A DNA stretch of 6,186 nt from JACNFS01 sp964582065 (GTDB lineage Bacteria; Chloroflexota; Dehalococcoidia; GIF9; UBA5629). Under the pieces are notes generated by a model. It was given only the letters and a program-made list of their open reading frames with translations, did not search any database and had not been told where the DNA came from. The stretch is from positions 1-6,186 of the forward strand of contig CAZOQG010000092.1 of NCBI GenBank assembly GCA_964582065.1, in the 5' to 3' direction. A program made the position numbers and the translations under genes. This document shows, in pieces, positions 1 through 6,031 of this stretch (its first letter is position 1; each line of letters begins with the position of its first letter).

Positions 1-764
1 ATGTCATTACCATGATAGCCACAGCCGGCAGCGGTCACCCCGGCGGTTCCCTTTCCGCCGCTGACATTGTCACCACCCTATACTTCAAGATTATGCGCCA
101 CGACCCCAACAACCCACACTGGCTCGACCGCGACCGATTTGTCTTGAGCAAAGGACACGCCGCTCCCGTCCTGTATGCGGCCTTGGCCGAATGCGGTTAC
201 TTCCCCCTGGAGGAGCTCTCCACCTTGAGAAAACTGGACAGCCGACTTCAAGGACACACCGATAAGACGCTTACCCCGGGAGTGGAGATGTCTGCCGGCT
301 CCCTGGGACAGGGTTTGTCATTCGGCATCGGCATTGCCCTCGCCGGTAGACTCAATGCTCACGATTATCAGACATACGTCCTTCTCGGCGATGGCGAGTG
401 CGACGAGGGGCAAATTTGGGAGGCGGCTATGGCTGCTGCCCACTTCAAAATAGATAGTTTGACAGCCATTGTCGACCATAATGAGATACAGCTTGACGGC
501 TGGAACCGCGACATAATGAACCTCGAACCACTGGCCGACAAGTGGCGTGCCTTCAACTGGCATGTTCTTGACATAAACGGACACGACATCAGTCAGATCC
601 TACAAGCTGCAAGAAAGACCAAGAAGATAAGGCAAAAGCCTACTGTCATTATCGCTCACACCATCAAAGGCAAGGGGGTCAGCTTCATGGAAAACAATGT
701 AGACTTCCACGGCAAGGCACCCACTCCAGAACAAGCCGAAGCAGCCTTGAAGGAGCTGGAATGA
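1..764 (+). CDS. Transketolase, N-terminal (thiamine diphosphate-binding) subunit, 5' partial
   Basis: This is the first half of a two-subunit transketolase, which moves two-carbon ketol units between sugar phosphates in the cytosolic non-oxidative pentose phosphate pathway. The frame is open to the left edge (first whole codon at base 3). The ATG at 12 lies inside the conserved block that normally sits some 25-30 residues into the protein, so it is not the start and the true N-terminus is outside the window. Numbering from that Met, I see GSGHPGG at 6-12, the SKGH block at 46-49, and the thiamine diphosphate/metal motif GDG at 126-128 with its partner Asn157 in DHNEIQ. The Asp127-to-Asn157 gap of 30 matches characterised transketolases. 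The protein ends just after the PP domain, as expected for a split enzyme, and its stop overlaps the start of the C-subunit gene (ATGA). Split apulose-phosphate transketolases share this architecture, so the exact sugar is not certain. Confidence 0.93.
   Translation, partial: VITMIATAGSGHPGGSLSAADIVTTLYFKIMRHDPNNPHWLDRDRFVLSKGHAAPVLYAALAECGYFPLEELSTLRKLDSRLQGHTDKTLTPGVEMSAGSLGQGLSFGIGIALAGRLNAHDYQTYVLLGDGECDEGQIWEAAMAAAHFKIDSLTAIVDHNEIQLDGWNRDIMNLEPLADKWRAFNWHVLDINGHDISQILQAARKTKKIRQKPTVIIAHTIKGKGVSFMENNVDFHGKAPTPEQAEAALKELE
750..755 (+). promoter_or_regulatory. Ribosome binding site of the transketolase C subunit
   Basis: AAGGAG lies five bases before the ATG at 761, inside the last codons of the N subunit. 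Together with the ATGA stop/start overlap this fixes the start of the downstream gene and implies translational coupling, which keeps the two subunits equimolar. Confidence 0.8.
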
Positions 765-1714
765 CCATTTCCACAGAAATGTCCACCCGGGAAGCCTATG
801 GCAAAGTTCTGGTAGAGCTGGGCAAGGAAGACGAAAATATTGTGGTTCTCGATGCTGATTTGTCCCAGTCAACGATGACCAAGTTTTTTGCTCAAGAATT
901 CCCTCGACGCTTCTTCCAATGTGGATTAGCCGAACAAAACATGATAGGCATCGCCGCCGGGCTGGCAGCTTCAGGAAAGACAGTCTTTGCCAGCACCTTC
1001 GCCGTTTTTGCCGCCTGCCGCTGCTTCGACCAGCTTAGAATGTGCCTCTCCCAGCCACGGTTGAATGTCAAGATCGCAGCCACTCACGGCGGTATCAGTG
1101 TGGGCGAAGACGGCTCCTCCCATCATTCCATCGAAGACCTGGCACTGTATTGCTCCTTGCCCGGTTTCACGGTGGTCGTTCCGGCTGATGCCACCGAAAC
1201 CGTTGAAGCTGTGAGAACTGCTGCAGCTACCGAAGGACCATTCTACATCAGGCTCGGCCGCCCCAAAACCCCGGTTGTTTACCCCGAAGGCTGCCGCTTC
1301 AACCTGGGGAAGGCCGTGACTCTAAGAGACGGCAAGGATGCCACTATTATTGCGAACGGCATAATGGTAGCCAAAGCCATGGAAGCCGCCGATAGACTGG
1401 CGCCACAGGGCATAGACTGCCAGGTGATCAACATGCCCACCTTGAAGCCACTGGATGAAGAGGCTATTATTGAGGCAGCTTCGCAGACACGAGCTATTGT
1501 TGTTGCCGAAGAACATCTCCTTCACGGTGGCCTGGGCAGCCGAGTCGCCCAAGTAGTAGCTAGAGAAAAGCCCGTCCCGATGAACTTCCTCGGCATTAAA
1601 GACACATACGCCAAATCAGGCAAGCCTGAAGAACTGCTCCACAGATTCGGGCTGACCGCCGAAGAAATTGAGAAAGCAGTAACAGCAGTCATCGCCAAGA
1701 AATCAAGCAGGTAA
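761..1714 (+). CDS. Transketolase, C-terminal (pyrimidine-binding plus C domain) subunit
   Basis: This is the second half of the split transketolase. The 317-residue protein holds the Pyr domain (about residues 7-165) and the transketolase C-terminal domain (about 185-305). The block CGLAEQNM at 54-61 carries Glu58, the expected glutamate that activates the thiamine diphosphate aminopyrimidine ring. The segment GEDGSSHHS at 115-123 corresponds to the conserved DGPTHQ-type active-site loop, with His121 in the catalytic position. The Pyr domain completes the active site only when paired with the N subunit, so the two form an obligate complex in the cytosol. The start is fixed by the ATGA overlap and an AAGGAG five bases upstream. 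Length is typical for split C subunits (about 310-330). Two-gene transketolases are known in archaea, Thermotogae, clostridia and Chloroflexota. DXS and the pyruvate dehydrogenase E1 beta subunit are related families, but the length and the paired N subunit favour transketolase. Confidence 0.95.
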   Translation: MTISTEMSTREAYGKVLVELGKEDENIVVLDADLSQSTMTKFFAQEFPRRFFQCGLAEQNMIGIAAGLAASGKTVFASTFAVFAACRCFDQLRMCLSQPRLNVKIAATHGGISVGEDGSSHHSIEDLALYCSLPGFTVVVPADATETVEAVRTAAATEGPFYIRLGRPKTPVVYPEGCRFNLGKAVTLRDGKDATIIANGIMVAKAMEAADRLAPQGIDCQVINMPTLKPLDEEAIIEAASQTRAIVVAEEHLLHGGLGSRVAQVVAREKPVPMNFLGIKDTYAKSGKPEELLHRFGLTAEEIEKAVTAVIAKKSSR

Positions 1715-1744
1715 CAGCGCAGGGGAAGGGACTCATACTCACAG

Positions 1745-1773
1745 TTGTTTGGGGAGAGCGTGTTTTCTGTACT
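1745..1773 (+). promoter_or_regulatory. Weak sigma-70-like promoter candidate before the diguanylate cyclase
   Basis: TTGTTT (1745-1750) and TGTACT (1768-1773) are separated by 17 bases and match the consensus at 3/6 and 4/6 positions. Transcription would begin near 1780, about 20-30 bases before the gene. No terminator is visible after the transketolase pair, so readthrough from that operon is equally possible. Confidence 0.3.
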
Positions 1774-1791
1774 GACGCAGGGATTGCAGCC

Positions 1792-1797
1792 AAGGAG
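1792..1797 (+). promoter_or_regulatory. Ribosome binding site bearing on the diguanylate cyclase start
   Basis: AAGGAG is the only good Shine-Dalgarno sequence near the gene start. It is only two bases from the in-frame TTG at 1800, too close to be normal, but eleven bases from the in-frame TTG at 1809. It therefore favours 1809 as the real initiation codon. There is no in-frame ATG nearby, and an in-frame TGA at 1773-1775 rules out a longer form. Confidence 0.6.
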
Positions 1798-1799
1798 CA

Positions 1800-2735
1800 T
1801 TGATAGCATTGAAGACAAAAGAATCGCCGCTGAAAATCCTCGTCTGCGACGACAACCCGGACGACCGCAAGCTGGTCCAGCTTTATCTGCGAAACATAGC
1901 TGATAGGGAAATCGTATGGCTGGAGGCAGGGCAAAAAGAGGAAATCGAAAAGGCTTTGAGCAGGGGCAGAATTGACCTGATCTTAATGGACATCCAAATG
2001 CCAGAGAAATCAGGGATGGAGTGGCTTGTAGAAATCGTGGAGAAGCGGGTGGCCCCCGTAGTAATCATGACCGGAGCCGGAAATGAAGAAATGGCTGTGC
2101 AGGCCCTTCAGGAAGGAGCGGTTAACTACCTGACAAAGGCTAACCTGTCCGAGGAGAAGCTGGTGAACACAATTGATGCCGCACTGGACAAATGGAGGCG
2201 GATGCAGCAGAGTATGGCCAACCAGGAGGAGCTTGAAAGACTGGCGAATTTTGATTCGCTGACGGGGCTGCATAATAGACGAGCAATCTTGCGCAGGCTA
2301 GACGAAGAAATCAAGCGTGCCAAGCGCTACAAGGAGGAACTCTGCCTGCTCATGCTGGACATTGACCATTTTAAGAACGTCAACGACCAGTACGGGCATC
2401 TCAGTGGAGATGAGGTCCTAAAGGAGGTTGCCACACTGGTGCAGCAAAACATTCGGGAGACCGACACCGCGGGACGCTACGGAGGGGAAGAATTCATCAC
2501 TATTTTGCCCCAAACCAATCTGTCTTCTGCTCTAGACGTAGCTGAGAGGATAAGAAAGCTGATTGCGGTAGCCAAGATGAAAGATGCTGAACAGAATGTG
2601 TTTAATATAACTGTAAGCCAGGGGCTATCCAGCTACAAACCCGGTGACGATGGATACTCTCTTATCTCTCGCGCTGACGATGCTCTCTACAAGGCAAAGG
2701 AAAACGGCCGAAACCGAGTAGAGACTTCAGCCTAG
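1800..2735 (+). CDS. Response regulator diguanylate cyclase (REC-GGDEF)
   Basis: This protein is predicted to make cyclic di-GMP from two GTP in the cytosol when its receiver domain is phosphorylated. Numbering from the TTG at 1800, the REC domain spans about 11-128 with a complete phosphorylation site: Asp17/Asp18 (acidic pair), Asp64 (acceptor, in LMDIQMP), Thr91, Tyr110 (aromatic switch) and Lys113. A charged helix at about 129-150 links to the GGDEF domain (about 150-308), which has DSLTGLHNRR at 152-161, the metal-binding LDIDHFKNVND at 186-196, and the signature GGEEF at 228-232. The RxxD inhibitory site (Arg219, Asp222) sits exactly five residues before GGEEF, so product inhibition is expected. 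The layout is like PleD (with one REC) or WspR. No partner histidine kinase or c-di-GMP receptor is in the window. The start is uncertain: TTG at 1809 fits the ribosome binding site better and removes only three residues. Confidence 0.93.
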   Translation: MIALKTKESPLKILVCDDNPDDRKLVQLYLRNIADREIVWLEAGQKEEIEKALSRGRIDLILMDIQMPEKSGMEWLVEIVEKRVAPVVIMTGAGNEEMAVQALQEGAVNYLTKANLSEEKLVNTIDAALDKWRRMQQSMANQEELERLANFDSLTGLHNRRAILRRLDEEIKRAKRYKEELCLLMLDIDHFKNVNDQYGHLSGDEVLKEVATLVQQNIRETDTAGRYGGEEFITILPQTNLSSALDVAERIRKLIAVAKMKDAEQNVFNITVSQGLSSYKPGDDGYSLISRADDALYKAKENGRNRVETSA

Positions 2736-2800
2736 AATTATGAACGTTCAGCCTGGATTCTCATCGAACGACTATTGACACTTGCCACCTCACATCGACA

Positions 2801-2831
2801 TTGGACTTTTTCTTCTAGCTTCAATTATAAT
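2801..2831 (+). promoter_or_regulatory. Promoter candidate for the lipoprotein gene
   Basis: A perfect TATAAT lies at 2826-2831. The best -35 is poor: TTGGAC at 2801-2806 with a 19-base spacer, or GGACTT at 2803-2808 with 17. The implied transcript starts near 2838, giving a leader of almost 90 bases before the ATG at 2925. The box falls inside the open frame that begins with the TTG at 2775, which is one reason to reject that TTG as the start. A perfect TTGACA at 2775-2780 has no -10 box at proper distance. Confidence 0.5.
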
Positions 2832-2924
2832 ACCTGTCCATTCGGGCGGTTCTCTGTCTTCAGCAGCGTCCGTGGCGAGGCTCCAGAAAAGGAGCCAGGC
2901 AGCAAAACAAACAGAGCATACGTA

Positions 2925-3647
2925 ATGATGTCGGTCGAATTGAGCATGCTGCAACTGCGCTATCAAGCCAGGTGGGCAATTCCTTTGGCCATCATGGCGC
3001 TGCTTCTTGGCAGTGCTTGCACCCCATCGCCTTCAGCGCCACCAACACCCCCACCTTCACCACCGCCGGCTCCTTCCCCACCAGGACCAGAAAACCATCC
3101 CCCCGTCATTCACTATATGACAGCCGACGAAGAAATCACCCTGTCAGGTAGTGCTCAGATTCAATGCGTGGCTACTGATAAAGACAAAGATACCTTAAGC
3201 TATCAGTGGTCAGCCGACGGGGGTATGATTGAAGGGACAGGAGATAACGTCACCTGGATTCCCCCTGATAGCGTTGGTGATTATACCATCGAGGTTACAG
3301 TAACCGATCGTCAAGGCGGTGAGGCTGTGGATTCCGTAACCATTGCTGTGGTACTCAAGCTCAACCAGCCCCCAACCATCATCAGCTTAACAGCAGAGGA
3401 AGAACAAGTCAGTAAGTGGATGTGGACGACCATTGAGTGTATTGCCCAGGACCCGGACGGCGATGAATTAAGTTTTGCCTGGTCAACTACAGACGGCGCA
3501 GTCGACGCGGAAGGAGCGACGGCCAAATGGACCGCCCCCGGCCGCCCTGGGGATTACGCAGTCATAGTTACGGTAACCGATGGCAGAGGTGGTGAAACTG
3601 TAGCCTCTGTGTATCTTGAAGTGCCGTGCCATGACTGCGAGCGATGA
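2925..3647 (+). CDS. Secreted lipoprotein with proline-rich tether and two Ig/PKD-like domains
   Basis: I recognise the architecture but not a named family. From the ATG at 2925 the protein has 240 residues. It has a positively charged N-region (Arg12, Arg16), a hydrophobic stretch at about 17-31, and a lipobox-like LLGSAC ending in Cys32, so it should be lipidated and held outside the membrane. Residues 33-57 are a Pro/Ser-rich tether. Two homologous domains of about 85 residues follow (about 57-142 and 147-233). Each starts with N-x-PP, has a Cys on the second strand (Cys81, Cys172), an acidic D-x-D-x-D/E-L-S turn, a W-S-x-x-x-G strand and a GDY...VTVTD-x-x-GG-E strand, typical of PKD/cadherin-like Ig folds that may bind calcium. 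The tail ends in a CHDC motif. A structural or adhesive role is inferred. The frame is open back to a TTG at 2775, but the promoter and signal peptide favour 2925. No clear ribosome binding site is seen; ATG 2928 or 2946 are alternatives. Confidence 0.8.
   Translation: MMSVELSMLQLRYQARWAIPLAIMALLLGSACTPSPSAPPTPPPSPPPAPSPPGPENHPPVIHYMTADEEITLSGSAQIQCVATDKDKDTLSYQWSADGGMIEGTGDNVTWIPPDSVGDYTIEVTVTDRQGGEAVDSVTIAVVLKLNQPPTIISLTAEEEQVSKWMWTTIECIAQDPDGDELSFAWSTTDGAVDAEGATAKWTAPGRPGDYAVIVTVTDGRGGETVASVYLEVPCHDCER
3152..3623 (+). repeat. Tandem Ig/PKD-like domain repeat inside the lipoprotein gene
   Basis: The protein segments at about residues 76-142 and 167-233 (counted from the ATG at 2925) align strand by strand: IQCVATDKDKDTLSYQWS with IECIAQDPDGDELSFAWS, and GDYTIEVTVTDRQGG with GDYAVIVTVTDGRGG. 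The match is clear in protein but diverged in DNA, so this is an old intragenic duplication rather than a recent expansion. Confidence 0.75.
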
Positions 3648-3780
3648 TTTAAGGGCAATTCCAGTAACCCTCAGCAGAGGTCAGAGGGAGGCAATTCTCA
3701 CCTTGTAGCAGAGCCCTATCTCGTTTCCTCCACTGACGATTACACCAACTACGCCGCTTACAGAGGAGAAATCCAAGCAA
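3648..3780. other. Convergent spacer between lipoprotein and hydrolase genes
   Basis: Two genes end here face to face. I see only a weak 5-bp inverted repeat, CCCTC (3668-3672) with GAGGG (3684-3688), and a direct repeat GGCAATTC at 3654-3661 and 3690-3697. No T-run follows on either strand, so an intrinsic terminator is not supported. Confidence 0.4.
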
Positions 3781-4710
3781 TTATGGCGCGGGAGCTTCAC
3801 CGAGGAGTTTAGCGTAAGTCAACACTTTGCGGATTACAGTCTTCAAAACGGTAGTCTGGAGTTCCACATCCATGAAGTCAAATTTGGTACTATCTAACGT
3901 CTCAGCGGCAACTCTTTCCACTGTCTGATCAAAATCGCCTGTCCGCTGATACAGCTCAATAATACGGTTCTTGAATTCCTCTGTTTGGCGCACCCCCTCA
4001 CGCAAGACCTTCCTCGCCCGGTCACCGATGACTACACCGTAATGCTCAAAGGCACATATTTCAACTTCACAACCAGCCAGCCTGTTTAGCGATTCCTGGT
4101 ACAGAGAGAAGTCATACTGGGCTCCCGGGAAAAAGAACTCACTCGTATCGTCTGTCGGAGGCGGGGCAGCATCCGAAGGGAACAAGGCCTTTAACTTCGG
4201 AACATACACTGCAATGCAGCATTGGGTATGGCCTGGCACCTCCATGAAATGGACTTCGATGCCATCGCCAAGGTCTATACTATCGCCTTCTGCGACGACG
4301 CGGTCAACACGAATCCCGTCAAATTTCAAATTCAATCTCTCGTACTCACCTTGGAGTCCCAGCCTGTCAATCATTTGTTTATTGGCAGCGGCAATGAAAT
4401 TAACCGCCTTTTCCTTAGAAAACACCTCCTCAGAGTATGCCGAGGCAATTATCTCTGTGTGCGGGAATTTCCTCTTCAGATAGGGTACAGCCCCGCAGTG
4501 GTCAAAGTGGGAGTGAGGAATCACCAGATACCTAAGCTTGTCAGGCTCCAAGTCGATTACTGAAAACTGTTCTTCCAAGGAGGGCGCTATCCAGCTCATA
4601 CCACCGCCAATAATCATAGCCTCTTCACCCCTAAGCAAGTATAGGCAATTCTCGTGTGTCCCTAGAAAATCTAATCTGTCAATGACTTTGCCCGGTTCTT
4701 TAATCCACAT
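3781..4710 (-). CDS. Metallo-beta-lactamase-fold hydrolase
   Basis: This 309-residue protein is a metal-dependent hydrolase of the MBL superfamily and is probably cytosolic, since no signal peptide is seen. The metal-binding set is intact: H66-x-H68-x-D70-H71 in the loop HSHFDHCG, His161 in PGHT, Asp180 as bridging ligand, and His223 in EHYG as the last ligand. This predicts a dinuclear zinc or iron centre. The usual Asp of the first strand motif (LIDTG-type) is replaced by Gly in IIGGG (33-37). After the MBL core, about residues 230-305 form an extra charged helical segment with no motif I recognise; in this superfamily such tails often cap the active site or mediate dimerisation. Substrates in the family range from thioesters and lactones to glutathione conjugates, and none can be chosen here. 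The start has AAGG seven bases upstream on the minus strand. The gene is divergent from the SDR gene, suggesting shared control. Confidence 0.9.
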   Translation of the reverse strand: MWIKEPGKVIDRLDFLGTHENCLYLLRGEEAMIIGGGMSWIAPSLEEQFSVIDLEPDKLRYLVIPHSHFDHCGAVPYLKRKFPHTEIIASAYSEEVFSKEKAVNFIAAANKQMIDRLGLQGEYERLNLKFDGIRVDRVVAEGDSIDLGDGIEVHFMEVPGHTQCCIAVYVPKLKALFPSDAAPPPTDDTSEFFFPGAQYDFSLYQESLNRLAGCEVEICAFEHYGVVIGDRARKVLREGVRQTEEFKNRIIELYQRTGDFDQTVERVAAETLDSTKFDFMDVELQTTVLKTVIRKVLTYAKLLGEAPAP

Positions 4711-4729
4711 ATCAATACCTTGCCGTTAC

Positions 4730-4765
4730 CGGGAACTTTGGTAGGTCGTCACTCCGACGGGAACT
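4730..4765. repeat. Short direct repeat in the divergent spacer
   Basis: CGGGAACT occurs at 4730-4737 and 4758-4765, 28 bases apart (start to start), close to the predicted transcription start of the minus-strand hydrolase. The spacing is near whole helical turns, so a regulator site is possible, but eight-base repeats can also be chance. Confidence 0.3.
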
Positions 4766-4768
4766 CAC

Positions 4769-4798
4769 ATGATACCATTGCCCAACCTCCTGAAACAA
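4769..4798 (-). promoter_or_regulatory. Promoter candidate for the MBL hydrolase (minus strand)
   Basis: Read on the minus strand, TATCAT (plus-strand 4769-4774) matches the -10 consensus at 5/6 and is preceded by TG plus one base, an extended -10. TTGTTT (plus-strand 4793-4798) lies 18 bases upstream as a 3/6 -35 box. The start point would be near 4762, giving a leader of about 50 bases. Confidence 0.45.
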
Positions 4799-4807
4799 GT
4801 TCGCGAT

Positions 4808-4837
4808 TTGACACACTTAGTGGAAAGGTGATAGAAC
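4808..4837 (+). promoter_or_regulatory. Promoter candidate for the SDR gene
   Basis: A perfect -35 TTGACA (4808-4813) is followed after 18 bases by TAGAAC (4832-4837, 4/6). The predicted start near 4844 leaves a leader of about 80 bases that contains the hairpin at 4867-4885. This promoter runs back to back with the minus-strand hydrolase promoter. Confidence 0.45.
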
Positions 4838-4866
4838 AATCTGCATTCTCATTCTGGTCACTGATA

Positions 4867-4885
4867 CCAAGCCTTTATGGCTTGG
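4867..4885 (+). promoter_or_regulatory. Hairpin in the leader of the SDR gene
   Basis: CCAAGCC (4867-4873) and GGCTTGG (4879-4885) form a perfect 7-bp stem with a five-base loop TTTAT. It is downstream of the putative promoter and 27 bases before the Shine-Dalgarno sequence. No T-run follows, so it is not a simple terminator. It could be an mRNA-stabilising hairpin or a palindromic operator. The in-frame ATG at 4877 is buried in it. Confidence 0.4.
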
Positions 4886-4911
4886 CTTCGTGGAGAATTG
4901 GACTACGAGAG

Positions 4912-4918
4912 AAAGGAG
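4912..4918 (+). promoter_or_regulatory. Ribosome binding site fixing the SDR start
   Basis: AAAGGAG is a near-ideal Shine-Dalgarno sequence six bases before the ATG at 4925. It rules against the in-frame ATG at 4877, which has no such site, lies in a hairpin, and would add 16 residues not seen in the SDR fold. Confidence 0.9.
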
Positions 4919-4924
4919 ATTAAG

Positions 4925-5692
4925 ATGAGTCTAGAAGGAAGAGTTGCCATAGTCACCGGTGGCTCCAGGGGGATTGGGAGGGGGATTAGCCTGGCTCTGG
5001 CCAAAGCTGGGGCCAATGTGGTCATATGCTTTAGGCGCGACGAAGCCGCAGCCAAGGATACGGTTGCCCAGATAGAAGCAGTGGGAAGGAAAGCCTTGGC
5101 CTTTCAAGCCGATGTCTCGGATGACGGTAAGGTTAGGGAGCTAGTTGCTAAGACGGTTGAGACCTTCGGAAAGATAGACATCTTGGTCAATAATGCTGGC
5201 ATTGCGTCAAGGGGAAACTACATTAGTGACACCGACGTCAACGAAGCGCACCGGGTGATGAATGTCCATGTTTTTGGAGCCTTTCATTTCGTTCAGTCAG
5301 TGCTGCCTTTCATGCGGAAACAGGAGCGCGGCGATATCCACTTTATCTCTTCGGTGGCTGCGGTTCAATGCCAGCCAGGGCATGCCCCCTACGCCATGGC
5401 CAAAGCATCTTTGGAAGCCATGGCCAAGGTTCTGGCTAAGGAAGAATTGCCCAACAATATTCGGGTCAACGTTGTCGCCTTGGGAGTGGTGGAGACGGAG
5501 ATGGGAAGTCGCCTGGTGAAGGCGACCACCGGCCAACAAATCGAGGACATACAGCATAAGATGCCCTTTGGACGTGTCTGTCAACCCGCTGACGTGGGTA
5601 ATCTGTGCGCGTTTCTCTGCTCCGACGAAGGGGGCTACATTTCTGGTCATGTCATCTACCTGGATGGTGGCGCACGGCAGCTCATAGCATAA
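4925..5692 (+). CDS. Short-chain dehydrogenase/reductase (classical SDR, FabG-like)
   Basis: This 255-residue cytosolic oxidoreductase interconverts an alcohol and a ketone with NAD(P)H. It has all marks of the classical SDR class: cofactor loop TGGSRGIG at 11-18, Asp63 for the adenine ring, NNAG at 89-92, and the catalytic set Asn113, Ser143, Tyr156 and Lys160 (Y-x-x-x-K), with the usual 13-residue Ser-to-Tyr gap. Arg37 and Arg38 at the end of the second strand suggest a preference for NADP(H). The length is typical (245-260). One oddity is Leu186 where most relatives have Pro in the N-x-V-A-P-G segment after the sixth strand. Substrate is not readable: candidates include 3-oxoacyl-ACP reductase, a sugar dehydrogenase, or a reductase in ring or fatty-acid catabolism. 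No other fatty-acid synthesis gene is near, which argues mildly against housekeeping FabG. The divergent hydrolase gene may be a pathway partner. Confidence 0.95.
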   Translation: MSLEGRVAIVTGGSRGIGRGISLALAKAGANVVICFRRDEAAAKDTVAQIEAVGRKALAFQADVSDDGKVRELVAKTVETFGKIDILVNNAGIASRGNYISDTDVNEAHRVMNVHVFGAFHFVQSVLPFMRKQERGDIHFISSVAAVQCQPGHAPYAMAKASLEAMAKVLAKEELPNNIRVNVVALGVVETEMGSRLVKATTGQQIEDIQHKMPFGRVCQPADVGNLCAFLCSDEGGYISGHVIYLDGGARQLIA

Positions 5693-5939
5693 GATCCAGA
5701 GCGGTTTTTCTTCTCATGCCCCCCCAGGTACTGAGAAAACAAATTAGGATTCTCTGCAAAGAAATAGCCTATCTTTGAAGCGGTGTTGCCCTTATTCATG
5801 CTTTTGTGGGAAAAGGGAACTCAGCATCCTGCAGTGGCCTTTTCCAATCCGGGCTAAAGGCTGCAGCTCAAATACATAGGGACGAAAGTTCAGGTGTGTC
5901 CACTTCTTCACCTCGAACAGCGCCACCTTTCCTTTCTCC

Positions 5940-5974
5940 CCCTCTCCCTTGATGTGAGAGAGTCAGGGTGAGGG
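5940..5974. repeat. Imperfect inverted repeat, worn dispersed-palindrome candidate
   Basis: CCCTCTCCC (5940-5948) pairs with GGGTGAGGG (5966-5974) with one mismatch in nine. The spacer holds TTGATG and GAGAGAG, which can alternatively pair with CTCTC. From memory, C-rich palindromes of this general type (CCCTCTCCC, TTGATGG, GAGAGGG, then AGGGTGAGGG) recur in intergenic DNA of many environmental bacteria. This copy looks degenerate. It is not followed by a T-run. Confidence 0.45.
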
Positions 5975-6031
5975 TAAACAAAATTAAGGATTAAAGACCG
6001 AAGATCGGAGATTGGGATAAATTGAAACTGT

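Noticed and set aside
2726..2754. Direct repeat TTCAGCCT (2726-2733, 2747-2754) and palindrome GAACGTTC (2742-2749)
   Set aside because: Too short, partly inside the end of the cyclase gene, and without a T-run or promoter context.
2775..2924. N-terminal extension of the lipoprotein from TTG 2775
   Set aside because: It would put 50 unremarkable residues before a clear signal peptide, has no ribosome binding site, and overlaps the TATAAT box at 2826.
4222..4563. Plus-strand frame of 113 codons opposite the hydrolase gene, and similar long shadows opposite the other genes
   Set aside because: The hydrolase on the minus strand has intact family motifs, while these opposite-strand frames show none and no ribosome binding sites.
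4877..4924. Sixteen-residue extension of the SDR from ATG 4877
   Set aside because: The ATG is inside a hairpin without a Shine-Dalgarno site, while ATG 4925 has an ideal one and begins exactly where SDR proteins begin.
5701..5737. Possible terminator of the SDR gene (T-run at 5704-5709, weak inverted repeat 5711-5737)
   Set aside because: The T-run precedes the weak stem rather than following one, and no stable GC-rich stem is upstream of it.
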